Shown: piece by piece, positions 11,476-23,792 of the stretch | How the letters are laid out: every line of letters starts with the position of its first letter | Numbering within the stretch: the stretch's first letter is position 1 | Assembly (NCBI GenBank): GCA_030704615.1 | Contig: CM060731.1 | Span: 2,852,001 to 2,916,000 of the forward strand | From: Takakia lepidozioides | Taxonomy: Eukaryota; Streptophyta; Takakiopsida; Takakiales; Takakiaceae | Direction: 5' to 3' | Length of the DNA: 64,000 nucleotides | Program-made: the position numbers and the translations under genes | The notes under the pieces: generated by a model | The model's database searches: none | Told to the model about the DNA's origin: nothing | The model's input: only the letters and a program-made list of their open reading frames with translations

Positions 11476-13250
11476 AACAAAGGGTGTATAGTTAGGGGTA
11501 TTATTTGGTTTTTTATTGGGTACCCTTGAATTACATAATTTTATAATACGGGCTTTTTGTAGACACCCTATTTTGAATTATAAAAAATACTAGATTCTTT
11601 TATTAACACCCAAATTTACTTTAAAGTATTATATAAAGTTATGTATGGTTTAATCTTAATCCTAATCCTAAACTAGCTATTAGAGTAAGACAAATCGCTA
11701 CCTCCTCATAAATCCATCCAGCTCATACTTCATCCATAGTCACCTACTTACGTTCATCCACCCAGGGGAATCATAATGGTGAAGGGTATCCTAACTCCAC
11801 AACCCCCATTTTTTTTTTCCTTCCCATCTGTTCTTTAAAAAAAAAAATGTAACACAAAGGCAAAGATGTACCAGGCTATTTTTTTTTAAATGTAATTTTT
11901 ATAATACCACAATTTTTTGTTAAAATTAAATCTTTTAGAATTTTTATTTTTCAAGAGTTTGTTAGACCCTATATTTTATCGCACATGGTTTGGAATTCAC
12001 GCTGAGTGACTTCCCCTAGAAAGAGATTTCGATGGCAGACCTATGATCAGGTGCTTGGATCTTCCATGATAAAACCCCCAGTTTCAGATCTATGCTGTTT
12101 CAAATTTAAATTGATCTCATGACTGAGGGGAGGAAGGCCAGGATCTCATTGTGTGCAGCTCTTCCTCGAGCTTCAGATCCATGCAGGTTGCACCAGCTTC
12201 TGCATGAGTTTGATAAAACATGGGGCAAGAATGGCTTCCTCGGCTCCCCTATTTCCGACACTTCAGTGCAATGGAAAAACTCCCATGGGAAATCCCAGGT
12301 TGAAGGCGAGGATGCAGACTTCAACTGGCGCCACAAACGTGCGAGAGATTCTAAGTTTAAAGCACAGCTTAAATTTTAGAACTCATGCATTATGAAGACA
12401 GAGTAGGCTGGTCCTAGGTAGGTGTTTTTTTTTTTTTTTTTTTTTTCTTCAGTTTTCAGTTTTCATAGTTTCCCGCCCCTGTTCTGTTAAAAAAATAAAA
12501 AAATAAAAAATTGACCACATTACTAAGCAGCAGAGTGAGTCCAAGATTTTGTGCCACGGGGATCATTCCCAACAGCGCTCTTGGAACCTTCCCAACCATT
12601 TCCGCAGGTCCGTTCGGAATGCAGGGCTTTTGATTCATCCATCTCACATCCATCCGTACAACCGACTTTTGCTTTATGTGGGTTGGTGGTACGGTAACCC
12701 TCGTTTGCGATTGGGTGTCAGGGAAAAATAAAATAAAATAAAGGATTGATAGGCGTGATTAGTGGACGAAACTGTGTACATCCATCCACACCATAAGTAT
12801 TATTCATCCATCCAGCAGACGTTCGTCCATCCAATCGCGTTGCGTAGTTTCGCGCGTGCGGGGGGGCTCAGTCGTCGTTCATGGGTCTCTCGCTGCGTGG
12901 TGCCTCGTGTTTCCCCTGCACCTTCAACGAGGCAGACCTGCTGCGAAGCTGTGACTTTCTTGGAGGATTTGACTGCGGAGTTGGGGTTTTGAGCAGGGTT
13001 TTGCGGGGGATGTGAAGAAGAGGGGATTGGAGGTGAAAAAGCTTGGACATTTTCAGATGTTTGGGTATCTTCGCAGTGGAGGCCCACACCCATCGATTGT
13101 CGGTACAGAGGTGGGGTTGCGTGAAAGAGGACTGGGGATTGAGGTGGAGAGGGGCTGAAGAGCTTCGAAAAGCGGTGCTGGAGCAGATATAGTCGTTAAT
13201 TCTTCCCCGCCGGGCTGAAACTTGGTGTTTGCATCCCCGGGCCTGTCCGG
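11476..13250. other. Intergenic region and leader upstream of the kinase gene
   Basis: Contains a long T run at 12427-12446, A-rich runs near 12488-12510, an (AAAAT)n-like run near 12724-12742, and several CATCCATC-type words (12637-12653, 12780-12833). The GC-rich part from about 12840 to 13250 is likely promoter and 5' untranslated region of the kinase gene. No gene of its own was recognised. Confidence 0.4.
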
Positions 13251-16200
13251 ATGTCGTGTATTTGGTGCTTACGGCGCAAGCCAAAAGTGGGGAACATCAG
13301 TGAGAACGGGAAAGAGAATTCCGGTAAGCGTTGGGTTCTGTCCTGCTCTTCAAATTTGGCAGAAATGGGGGAAGGGCTGACAATTTGCAGGGACTGGAGA
13401 GACATGCCGAATGCCTTTGAGTCAATTGTCCTTGATGTATTTTTAGCTTAGCTGAAGGTTTGGGATTGGTTTCGTGCCCTTCATGGCAGCTCCCACGATC
13501 GTTGGCTTGCGCGTTGGAGTAAAACTTTTGTCGGAAGATCTTCTTCAAGAGGGGCATATGGATCTTCCATCTAGCTGTCGATGGAGAAAACTGAGCTTTC
13601 TTGTCAGAAGGCCACCAAATATCTTAGCCTTTCTGGTTAAATAGTCTTTGTCCTCTTTGTCCATGTTCTGTGACTTGGACTCTCCATGTTGCAACACCAA
13701 GCTAGTATGCTGTTGTTAGCCGAATCCATACCACTTTTTATCAAGATATCCTAAAGCTGCAGCAGATATCCAGTAATATTTGGTACTCTTCCGCAAGAGG
13801 AAGTGTTGGTGTGGTATATAGCGGGTCCTCAAAGGGTTGAGGTGGAGTCATTGCACGGGGTTAGAAGATGTTGGCTGGGTGAACCTAGCCTGCACATGAA
13901 TGGAGCACATCCTCCATGCTCTTTGGAGGAGGGCAATTAATGTGGGAGCTTGTTTCTCTGCCTCACTGCAAGGAACAGTGCACTTACTACAGAGCCAATG
14001 TCAAGAAGCAAGTAGCAGCACGCCACAGTAAAGGAAGGAAACATTTGTGCTATTCAGCTGTCAATCCTGTGCATCTTGTCTTGTTTCATCCCATGCAGTA
14101 ATCCGTCTTCCAACATGCACTGCTCCACCACAAGCAGGGTGTGCGAACTTCCACCATGCAAATGCCAAGCCAACAGAGTATCAAAATTTAGAATTAATTT
14201 GAATTCCTTACGAAGCAGAGCTGCAATTGCAACATCTTGTGGAGATGTGCCCATTTGCATCCTTAATTTGGTTACAAGGGTTTAGGGTATTGGAATGATA
14301 TCAGCAGCTGTCACCTTTAAGGGCCCTTCACAAGCCGGAGTTAATTGCTCCCTGCATCTCTTTGGGTGTTACAGCAGGATCTTAAGCCTTTAGTTGAGCA
14401 TGTTGAGTAGTTGTCTAGTTCTACAGGTCAGTTCTCCATGTTGGTTTATTGATGGGAGTTCTTGAATGTCGGAAGTTATTTATGCTGAGAACCTTTAATT
14501 GGACATTTTTTTGATTAACAAGAGGGGTGGCAGAGAGTGATTCATGATGCCTACATCAAGCCTTAATTGCTGCTAAGATACAACTCCCTTTTTGGGAGCT
14601 GTACTCTATTTTTCTACTATGTTGCACGGTTTGTCCAAGTCTGTGCATGGATATGTAATTCTAACGCTATTGTATTGGCCGGGGTGTGTCACACAGCAAA
14701 TTCAGACTTGAATGCTTCTCAGGAAGGGTCCTCATCTGCAAGTAACCTGGGTTCCAGTTCATTCTCTTCACATCATGGTTTACAACATAAGCCTACGGGA
14801 GCATTAACATTCACCATGGCTGAGCTGAACAGAGTCACATCTAATTTTGCTGAGTCACACAACATTGGGCAAGGAGGGTTTGGTACTGTCTATCGAGGCA
14901 AGCTCAGGGACGGTAGAACTGTTGCCATCAAACGTGCCAAAAAGGTACCCCTGTTCTGTTGGTCTATACAACATTGGCCTGGTGGTGCAAAGACAGATGA
15001 TGAGAGGCATAACTAAGGGTGGAGTGAGGCTTGTCTATGTATATGGGAGAGGAATTCTCATGTGCTAGTAGAGTTGATGTCCAATTTTGTGCTGATTCAG
15101 GGTTGCATGGATGCCATTTATTGAGTGCAAACATCTCCTGTTTTGTGGGTCCTGTCTCTCCTTGTGCTTGGAATGAATCCCAGTTGGATTGAGGCTGACA
15201 TGGTTATCTCGTCCCCTTCACAAAACCTTCAAGATCTGGAGACAGAGCAGCATCCCACTAATTTGGTGTGGTGGATGGCAGGAAATGTTTGAGACAAGGC
15301 TATCAGTTGAGTTTCAGAATGAGGTTAACATGCTATCCCAGGTGGACCACTTGAATCTGGTGAAGTTGATAGGTTACTTGGAAGAAATGAATGAGCGTGT
15401 TCTGGTGGTGGAATACGTGCCCAATGGCAACCTTCGGCAGCATCTTGATGGTACACTCTCTGCAGATGTATCCATGAATTGGAAACATTGTTTACTTGCT
15501 CTCTCTCTCCCTCTTTCTGTACAAGGATCAATGGGCAAGGATCTGTGCATAAGATCTTGTGCTCATCATGAACGTTATGATTTTTTCTTTGTGTTGTCTC
15601 TCTGTCTCTGTCTCTGTCTCACTTCTAGAACGTGCTTGTTTGTCTTCTTTATTTATTCAATTGAAGGAAGGACTAAGCCACCATTCTACTGCAGTGTCAA
15701 GGCTTGCACATTCCTGCAAGGAAACGATAGGAAGAAGCTCTGATTCCCAGTTGTTTGGATCCAGGCAAATAGATCCTGGCCTGAAGAGCAAACCGAAGAT
15801 CTGCAGATCTTCACTCATGAGCACCAATAGTGCAACTGAAGATAGTGGTGGAACCCAAAATGGTTCCTACAAAAGACTCCAGGCTGTCCTTTCCGCGATC
15901 CTTTGGGACTCCTAAACTTTCTTTTGGAATCAAGAGCTTCCTCAGGGAGACTTCGTGCAGGGTCCATACCTGTTAGAGCCACTCTCTGTGTCTACTTTGT
16001 TCCATGCCCCCTATGGATGCTCTATTTTCTTTCTCTCTCCGCATGACCGCAACAGACTCATTCAGAGAGAGCTTATGGAATTACATGTCAAGAGAACTTG
16101 GATGCTACCCAATCTCACGATAACGCTCCACTTCTATCGAGAGACATTCTTGGTGCTCCGCGATGATAGAATCTTGAGACCAAATTACCTTTCAGCACCC

Positions 16201-18041
16201 TTATCTCCTTCCCTCTTGAGGGCATTGGGGCGGTTCAGGGTGGGTTCCCACAACCTACGGATAGAGACTGGCAGATGGGAAAACCTGCAACGGGAGGACC
16301 GTCTATGTCCAGCTTGCATAGGGCGCAGCAAGGAAATTGAAACTGAAGAACACTTCTTCTTCTACTGCCCTCTATACTACAAGATCCGTGGGAGATTTCA
16401 CTGTTTATTCAGTGGAACCCAAACTCTCACTGATGTCTTTCACTATGAGGATCAAAAATGCGTGGCAGCCTACCTACACGAGGCCTTCACCCTTAGACAA
16501 TCGCTAGAACATTAATTGTGGTTTCTGGATTTGTTCCTCTCTCATGTTTTCTTCCATTTTGTCCCATAAGCTCTACGAGCTTTCCGCGGACGTTATAAAG
16601 CACCATTTCATTTCATTTCATTTCATTCTCTCCTTCTCACACACACATGGATGAAATGCCTCCTGGTAGTCTGCCTGGAAGTGGTGAACCCACTTGTCTT
16701 CTTTATAGAACATCTATACCTCCAAGACTGGCCGGATTGGGACTTTATTTTAAGCAGTATTATAGTGCCACTAAGGGTGCTTTCTCTTTCATTGAACTGG
16801 CTGAGAGTTCTCACGCCAAATGGCTGCTTGGCAAGGGAACAAGGATTGGATGTCTAATGACGTAGTCTTTGTGGGTTGGTACAGGCTGTTATGGTGTTTT
16901 CCTCAACATGAGTAAAAGATTGGATATAGCAATTGACATTGCACATGCGCTCACTTATCTTCATTATTATGCTGGTAATTCTTATGACTTGCAGCTAGCA
17001 ATATTGTTTTTTCCACTTAACTAATTCGCTTACTCTGCATCTTCATATCCCATGTAGTTTATCTATTAAACTTACCTGGTGCAATCGGGAAAAATTGTTC
17101 GGTTTCTGAAGTCCTGTTTGCTGGTTAACTTGGTTTGTGCAGATAAACCGATCATCCATAGGGATGTGAAGTCTTCAAATATCTTACTCACAGACACGTT
17201 CCGTGCAAAGGTGGCTGATTTTGGGTTCTCTCGAGTGGGCCCATCAAGTGATATTGGGGCCACCCATGTCTCCACTCAAGTGAAGGGCACCGCAGGTTAC
17301 TTGGACCCAGAGTACCTGACTACATATCAACTGACGCTGAAGAGTGACGTATACTCGTTTGGCATATTGCTAGTAGAGCTGTTCACTGGGAGGCGCCCTA
17401 TAGAGCTAATGAGGCCCAGTGACGAGCGGGTCACAGTGCGATGGGTATGAGCCATGAATATTCATCTCTCTCTCTCTCTCTGATTTTCATGACTGGATGT
17501 CTGTTGTAGCAAGCTGTAGAAACTATTCCAGTTCTTAGGATCATGTGCAGAATCTCGGTGGAACTTCCAGCCTGTATCATCCCCTTGTCATTACCCCTTG
17601 CTTTCCAGGCCATTCAGTTTCATTGCTCTCAGGAGTTGCGAGTCTTACCAAGGCTTGTCCAGGAATGTCGGCCCTCTCTCCACTTTCAAATATTAAATAC
17701 ACTTATCAGTGTTGGTTGATTGGTGGCAGGCATTCAAGAAGTTTGTGGAGGGAAAGCTGATTGAGATTCTTGATCCAAAGATAGAGAGGACACCACCTAC
17801 AATAACAGTAATGGAGCCGTTATTTGAGCTGGCTATTTCTTGTGTAGCTCCCACAAAAGGGGACCGGCCTAGCATGAAAAAGGCATCAGAAGTGTTGTGG
17901 GACTTGCGAAAAGATTTCCAGTCAGCGACTCAGCAAGCCGAGAATGTCAAGGCTGAGGGCCTAAAATCCACTACATCTGATGCAACTTTCAAAACACGCG
18001 TCAATAAAGATCAACCTCTGAGACGGCATAGTACAAGTTAG
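13251..18041 (+). CDS. Calmodulin-binding receptor-like cytoplasmic kinase (CRCK type)
   Basis: Six exons with matching phases: 13251-13323, 14697-14944, 15282-15450, 16885-16974, 17143-17444 and 17730-18041, giving 397 residues. The protein has a short Cys/basic start ([10 protein letters not shown]), a Ser-rich linker, and a full Ser/Thr kinase domain: Gly loop [15 protein letters not shown] lysine, catalytic [11 protein letters not shown] (VADFGFSR), and the activation-segment motif [10 protein letters not shown]. The sequence from [20 protein letters not shown] through GRRPIEL follows Arabidopsis CRCK1-3 closely. CRCKs are calmodulin-binding cytoplasmic kinases linked to stress signalling. 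No membrane segment is seen; the N-terminal cysteines could be acylated (inference). Exon 1 is the least certain, chosen because its phase and donor fit. Intron 3 carries a LINE fragment. Confidence 0.88.
15930..16626 (+). mobile_element. 5'-truncated LINE inside kinase intron 3, with (ATTTC)n tail
   Basis: An open frame at 15955-16515 encodes the C-terminal end of a non-LTR retrotransposon protein: [20 protein letters not shown] followed by a zinc-knuckle-like C-P-A-C ... H-F-F-F-Y-C pattern. Downstream, a short 3' end finishes in four to five ATTTC units at 16605-16626, a microsatellite tail typical of some LINE clades. Same strand as the host gene. It differs from the LINE family at 35.6-40.5 kb. 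Confidence 0.7.
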
Positions 18042-18942
18042 TGGAGTAATTCAGCAGGTTTGTCTTTTTTATCACTTTGGAGTAGAGCTTGAGGTAGTAC
18101 CCTCTAAAATACCTGCTATTGTGACCTTTATAGGGGCTGCAGTATAATTGAATGTGTATGGGCTCGGATTGTGCTGCCAAGGAGTTTGTCCTTCCAACCT
18201 ATATCAAGCTGGAAAATTTGGCCAAGACAATACTGGATGTGATATCTTCATGTGCTTTGATTGGTGACATGCAGAGCTCGTCCGCAAAGCTGGGGTTGTA
18301 AAGTGTTAATATGCAGAACATCTTATCAAAAGTGTAGTAAGTTGATCTTTAGGTGGGTCTGCTGGGTGAGATACAGGAAAAAATGATGAGGGACGTGGTT
18401 ATTGTCCTTAAGGTGAGGTATTTCGAAGCTGAAGATGCGAGAGATGGTGCTTTGTTAGGATTGTATCTCCAACTGTCATTGCCTTTGTCAAGGAGATGGT
18501 TAATGGCTTGATTGTGAAAATTTCACCTGCGTGGACTTGATCTGAACTTTGAATTAGGTGAAGTCCTGGCCGAGGCGCCTCTCTCATGAGGGCGGAGTCC
18601 CAGGGAAGGGGCAAAAAATCCAGGAAAGACCAAGGGCCAGGATTTTACCTGTCCTAAAGACGGCTGTGGATATCTGACTCGTGTCCGGGCCCCGGGGCAG
18701 AATTCCATAATCTGCAATTACAGCCCTCCGACCCGGGCACAAACTGGTAGTCAGGTACGGGGGAAATTCCTGTCTGGGAAGCCCTGATTTTAACAACGCC
18801 AAAATTAGGTCAGGTCTTTACGAAATTAGATCAGGTCATCCCCTGCAAGTATACTAGCTTGTGGTGGAGTTTGGGTAGCTTGAGGTGGGAACTTTCCAGC
18901 AGTGTATTTGTATGTTAAACTTTTTACTAATAAGATTATGTT
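18042..18942. other. Intergenic region 3' of the kinase gene
   Basis: Begins with the kinase 3' untranslated region. A GC-richer block at about 18540-18800 looks like repetitive DNA but matches nothing I recognise. No gene seen. Confidence 0.4.
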
Positions 18943-19497
18943 TGCCCTAGCCTTATGGCCATAGACCCTGTGCCCAGTTTGGGCGGAACAATAGGGACCT
19001 GAAACTACCTTTGTGAGGGCCTCACTCCAGTACTATGACTTACCTTGATGCAAACAATTAGTTTGGGCTTTCCAGATATCCTCTAGGAAGCCCTTCACCC
19101 AAGCATCAATCTGCTGTCTGTGAGCAACCCAAAAGCTAGACCCCAACAGGGCCAGGGCTTTAGGTGAGCCTCAAAATTTTGAAAGTTGGTGAACAGAGGT
19201 GCCGAGACAATGTTCTTGATTGTCCTGAAGACGGTCTCTCTCTGGTGAGAATATTATCCCGGACAATGTATCAGTTGATGGATATTGCCTTAAGGTTGCC
19301 TGCACATCAGGCATTACACACTCCTATTCCTCTCTGCATCTTTTTATTGTTCAAAGGTAGGCCTCCCGCCGAGTTTAAATTTCAGTCTAGTGCAAAGGGT
19401 AGGTAGGCCCTTGAGATCCTCCTTGAGGTCCTTGCCCATGTCACAGACTGGAAACAAGCTCAGGGAAGCTATATGCCTAACTTCATTTTCACCGGCC
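18943..19497 (-). mobile_element. 3' fragment of the window's main LINE family
   Basis: Read on the minus strand it aligns base by base with the 3' end of the near-complete LINE (35.73-36.27 kb): same zinc-knuckle region, same GGCCATAAGGCTAGGGCAAAC-type terminus. Frames are broken. It is a 5'-truncated insertion placed between the kinase and GAD genes. Confidence 0.8.
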
Positions 19498-19711
19498 AGG
19501 CTGGTATGTTAAACATGAGTTAAAAGTGGCAGCACCTTCGAAACCAGGGATTTATATATAAACAACTGTCAGTTCACACCAGCACACTGTCAAACGTTTT
19601 GAGCTGTGGAATGGTAGGAATGCTGGATTGTTGGGTGCAGCCATTGATGGTGTCGCCTGAAAGAGCTGGTGCTAGAGACCAAGCGAGATATACAAGCTGG
19701 CCTACTAACAT

Positions 19712-19995
19712 GAGATGCAAAACGAAAATGCGACGCCGCTTTTCTGTTCCACTGTTTCATGACTTTCATCCAGTATGGAAATAAATTCGGTGTCGCATTT
19801 CCATTCTAGGCAGCGTTCAGTTGCATCCAAAACGGAAATGAGGTTTCATGCCTGAGATGCAAAACGAAAATGCGGCACCATATTTCGTTCTACTGTTGCA
19901 TGCCTTACATGTTGGACGGAAATGCAGCGCCACATTTCCGATCCGGAAATTCGGAAGGTACACCTTGGACAGAAATATGGTGCCGCATTTCATGA
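19712..19995. repeat. Degenerate palindromic minisatellite
   Basis: Five to six units of about 50 bases, each centred on variants of CGGAAATGC(G)GCGCCGCATTTCC. The clearest is CGGAAATGCAGCGCCACATT plus TCCG at 19917-19940, with 8-base perfect arms. A longer direct repeat (19712-19769 and 19853-19910, both starting GAGATGCAAAACGAAAATGC) shows a higher-order period of about 141 bases. Confidence 0.6.
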
Positions 19996-20055
19996 TTTAC
20001 AATCACATGTAGAGCCTGGACAGCCACTGCTTGGTTGTTGCAAGATTTGCTCCAG

Positions 20056-23000
20056 CTAGCAAACGGCATTGGTTTTGTGCAGGGAGTGCTTCTTGAACAC
20101 GTTGAAGTGCCCCAATTTATTCAGATATTCATCAAACACGGAAACCTTCTTAACGTCTTCGGGTGCCATTTCGTGCGGCGCTCGTCTCTCCTCCTTCACA
20201 GCCTCCTCCACCGCTTTCACTACTGCGGCAGGGTGCCTATCCAAGTATTCCAAAGTCTTTCTCAAATCTGCCGCAAACCGGTCCGCAAGAGAGCGGCTAA
20301 AATCCTCTCTGATCACCACTCGCAGAAGTTTGATATGCTGAGCGTTAGGGGCCATGGTGTAGGCTGGAACGATCCACCCATGCCTCCGCAAGGCACCAGA
20401 GATTTCATACTCGTCATACTTACTCCTATCTTTCAATGAGAAGGCAACAAGAGGGACGCCCATTGGTTTGGAAAGGATTTTGAATTTGCCCGTGTTGGTA
20501 AGAGCTTCGGTCAAGAGATTCGCATTGCTTGTGCAATTTGCCATCACATTCTTATAGCCCTGACCCACCATCATCGAACCCAAACGTAAGTTAGTATTTC
20601 ATTTGAACACTTAAAAGTGTCCAGTCAACCAAGATTGCCTGCAAGAAACCAAGATTGCCTTAGTTCCTGAAAACTTCACCAAAGTACTCCTGCAATATCT
20701 AGTACACAGCGTGGGAGGCCAGGAACTGCAAGGAGAGAGAGAAAAGGAGAGAAAGATTCGCAACAGACATACCTCAAAGCCTAGGCGGATAAGTTGGTAA
20801 TATTGGGCAATAATTTGGCTGGCCCCTGCACCCCACAAGAATCTTTAACTTTATCTTGAAATGCCTGATTGTCCAACCTTCTGTTTCCGTTGCTATTCTC
20901 TCTTCTTTCTTCTGTTTTAATGCAAGGTCGACTATTATGGCCTTGAGGGCATGATCAGGGTGGGATGTACATGGTACTAATCCTCCTATAAAATCTTGGC
21001 ACACTGTGAGAATTGACAACGGGCACTAACTTTGATATCCTACGAATCAGTATATTAATGTACTTCGAATGCATCATTGGACAACAGTTGTGCCAGTCTC
21101 GCTATGTATGTGTATGCACACAACTTGAAAGACGAAGTGATTGTGCGACTGGCCAAAAACCACAAAGCCACAAACCTTTGGAAAAGTTGAGGGTAAAGGT
21201 GGGTTGGTCTCCCCCAAGGTAGTTGACATGGAAAATAAGGTCTTCAGGAAGGTCCTCTCTGGAACGCCAAATCGCCCACCCTATGCCAGGATATACCAGA
21301 CCGTATTTGTGTCCGCTGACGTTGATGCTCCTCACAAGGGGCAGCCGGAAATCCCATTCCAGATGTGGGTATAGAAATGGTGCGATGAAACCCCCACTTG
21401 CAGCATCCACGTGAATTGGAATGTTCCACCTTCATATACAAACCAGCATAACCCACCAAGCTAAGCAGAGGTTTTGAACACATTGGCCGATGTAGTGAGA
21501 AGTGAGGTTTTCCAATAGCTGTTGTGATCCATGAAAGGAAAGGACTGTGCTACCTCCCCGTTAATCTCAAACCCAAGAGCATAGATGAACACATACAAGC
21601 TGTTTAAAAAAAATCTGCAACGGATGTCTAAGATTACCACAAAGTTGATGTGTCATACCCCATTTCCTTGTTCTTCTTTTCCAACAAGTAATTCAACGCC
21701 CTAACATCTTCGAATTCACCATTGTAAGTTGAACCGAGAATGGTAGCCACACAAATTGTGTTTTCATCACAAAGCTCCACTGCCTTTTGAGGGTCCATGA
21801 CATAGTAATCTTCCCTCAGCTTCACGTCCCTCAACTCCACTTCAAAGTAGCGCCCAAACTTCTCCCAGCATACCTGTGCACTCATCCTAGAAATGTTAGT
21901 AACGGAGATTCAATGGCATGCACATGAATGCCTACTTAATGTCTCCTTTCCCTCGAGGTACTGACGCACACAGGTCCAACATTTTCCATATGTACGTATG
22001 ACGGTGAATCCATCCCTAGTTGATCGAGAGAGAGAGCTCTCCTAGCATGACTCATGTTATAAACCCGGGAAACTGAAGAATACATCACTGACGAAAGTGC
22101 TCACACCAGCACCAGCGACTTGACTTGTTGATCCTTGTGGCCAGACCCCACAGAGCCAGCGAGCGAGAGAGTGAGAGAGATTACCTGGACATTGGCACCA
22201 GCTACGAAGTTGGGTTTGTCATAAGTCAAACCTGCAGCCTTGCGCCTCGCTTGCCATTTTCTCTTGCAGGCCAACCCCGCCAGCATGATTGCCTCCGATG
22301 AACCCACTGTGCTAACGCCCATCGCCTGTTGACCATCCTCCAGAGGCGCATTGAAGAGTCGTGCTATAATATTCACACACCGGTCCTGCATACATCTCCA
22401 GTCCCATCTAACTGTCATTCGTCTAGCTAGCTTACAGTGCCATGTATTGTCGCTCTACTTCGCACTTTCTAGCTCATTGTCTCGCACATCCTGAATGCAT
22501 CGGAGGATCTCATATCATCTCATCTTGTGCATGCACGCACAAAATAATAATTCACGCAGTTATACATTTCCACGGTGCTCCTCTTCTCAAGATTCTCAAC
22601 TCCATTGCCAATTAAACTGCTGCCCTCTCCATCATCTTCCTGTTCAAAAGTTTCGTGCAGCTGTGTATACCTGTATGTCAGCAGTGACCGGGTACTCATC
22701 GATGTCGATGTAGTTCTTGTTCAAGGAGCCCATGATCAGTTTGTCGCACTCAGGTTCCATCCACGTGTTCACGAACGATGCCAGATTCAAGCGCGGGTTG
22801 CCATCCAACATCAACTCATCGCTGATCACCTGGTACGCCACCTCTTTCGGAGCCTCCTCGGCTGGGAGACGCCATCTGCAACCCACCAAGCACACAACAC
22901 TCATCAAACAATCTCTAGTCCTGACCGCTCTTGATCCTCTCTTGATATAATCTTGAAGCTTGTGTTGTCGGAAGATTGATCACTCATGTGCTCTGGACAC

Positions 23001-23145
23001 TCAAGACGCTTGTAACTAGTAACATTTCATGATACTCCAAGTCTTGCAGAACAACAATTTTGCAGCTCAAACGGGCTTGGAAAGAAAGATCGGACGTGTG
23101 GGACTAGTTTGAAGGCAGCAGGACAATGATCCACTGAGATTGAAC

Positions 23146-23189
<44 letters not shown>

Positions 23190-23329
23190 CCAGAAAATGA
23201 AAGAAAGGGAGATTGAGTGGGCCAAGAGAAGTTATAGAACCGGAGGAGCGGCCTCTGCATATAGCGCGAAGCAAACATGTGGGAGACAAGCTCGTGGGCC
23301 TCCTTGTCCTTGCAAAAAGTGATAACCAT
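20056..23329 (-). CDS. GAD: Glutamate decarboxylase (plant GAD)
   Basis: Seven exons on the minus strand: 23329-23241, 22875-22671, 22385-22185, 21873-21638, 21429-21176, 20825-20773 and 20559-20056, about 513 residues. Borders are GT-AG and phases agree. The enzyme converts glutamate to GABA with PLP in the cytosol. Diagnostic text includes [60 protein letters not shown] and the PLP-lysine motif [17 protein letters not shown]. Length is close to angiosperm GADs (about 500). Two oddities: the junction of exons 4 and 5 (TSTLW with [10 protein letters not shown]) adds about five residues before HVDAA, and the C-terminal tail ([13 protein letters not shown] through KTNAVC) has no tryptophan, which the classical calmodulin-binding tail contains. 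Confidence 0.92.
23149..23184. repeat. (GA)18 microsatellite in GAD intron 1
   Basis: An uninterrupted GA run; on the transcribed strand it is a CT tract about 57 bases past the exon 1 donor. Confidence 0.95.
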
Positions 23330-23792
23330 CTTATTATGCTCTTCCAGAAGATCCCTCCTCTACAGAAGTCACATTACCATCTCCACCTCCACTCTTCAAG
23401 AAAATTTGGGAAGCTAGCAGGTGGGATTGCATGACAACATATGTAGAAGAACAAGTGGGCATCGATCTGCATGTCAGTTGAGGCGTTCCACATGGCATTC
23501 TCATCAGAAGACGATGCCGACGCAGCGCTAGCTCAAATGAGCTGCTCAGCTGGGTAAGTTGTCCATAGAGTATTTGCCTGATAAAGTGCAATCTATAGTG
23601 TCTAAAGGATTTCTATCGGCTGTGTAAGACAACCCCCTCCTCTATCAAAAATGTAGACACAACACTAGATGTATGGCCACGTCCGAGAGAGCGTTGGCAG
23701 CAAGTTTGATGTGGCATGCTTGGCCATCATCTTTACTAATTTATTGTTAAGTACAAAGATTGTTAGATGAGGCTAAACTTTACAGAGAGCTC
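23330..23792. other. Upstream region of GAD
   Basis: Immediately 5' of the GAD start codon on the minus strand, so it should hold its promoter and leader. No specific element was assigned. Confidence 0.35.

Noticed and set aside
12119-12395. Plus-strand 80-86-codon frames upstream of the kinase
   Set aside because: Two overlapping frames with no domain; no donor site links them in phase to the kinase.
15559-15915. Plus-strand 118-codon frame as an extra kinase exon
   Set aside because: The kinase domain is complete without it and phases join directly from 15450 to 16885.
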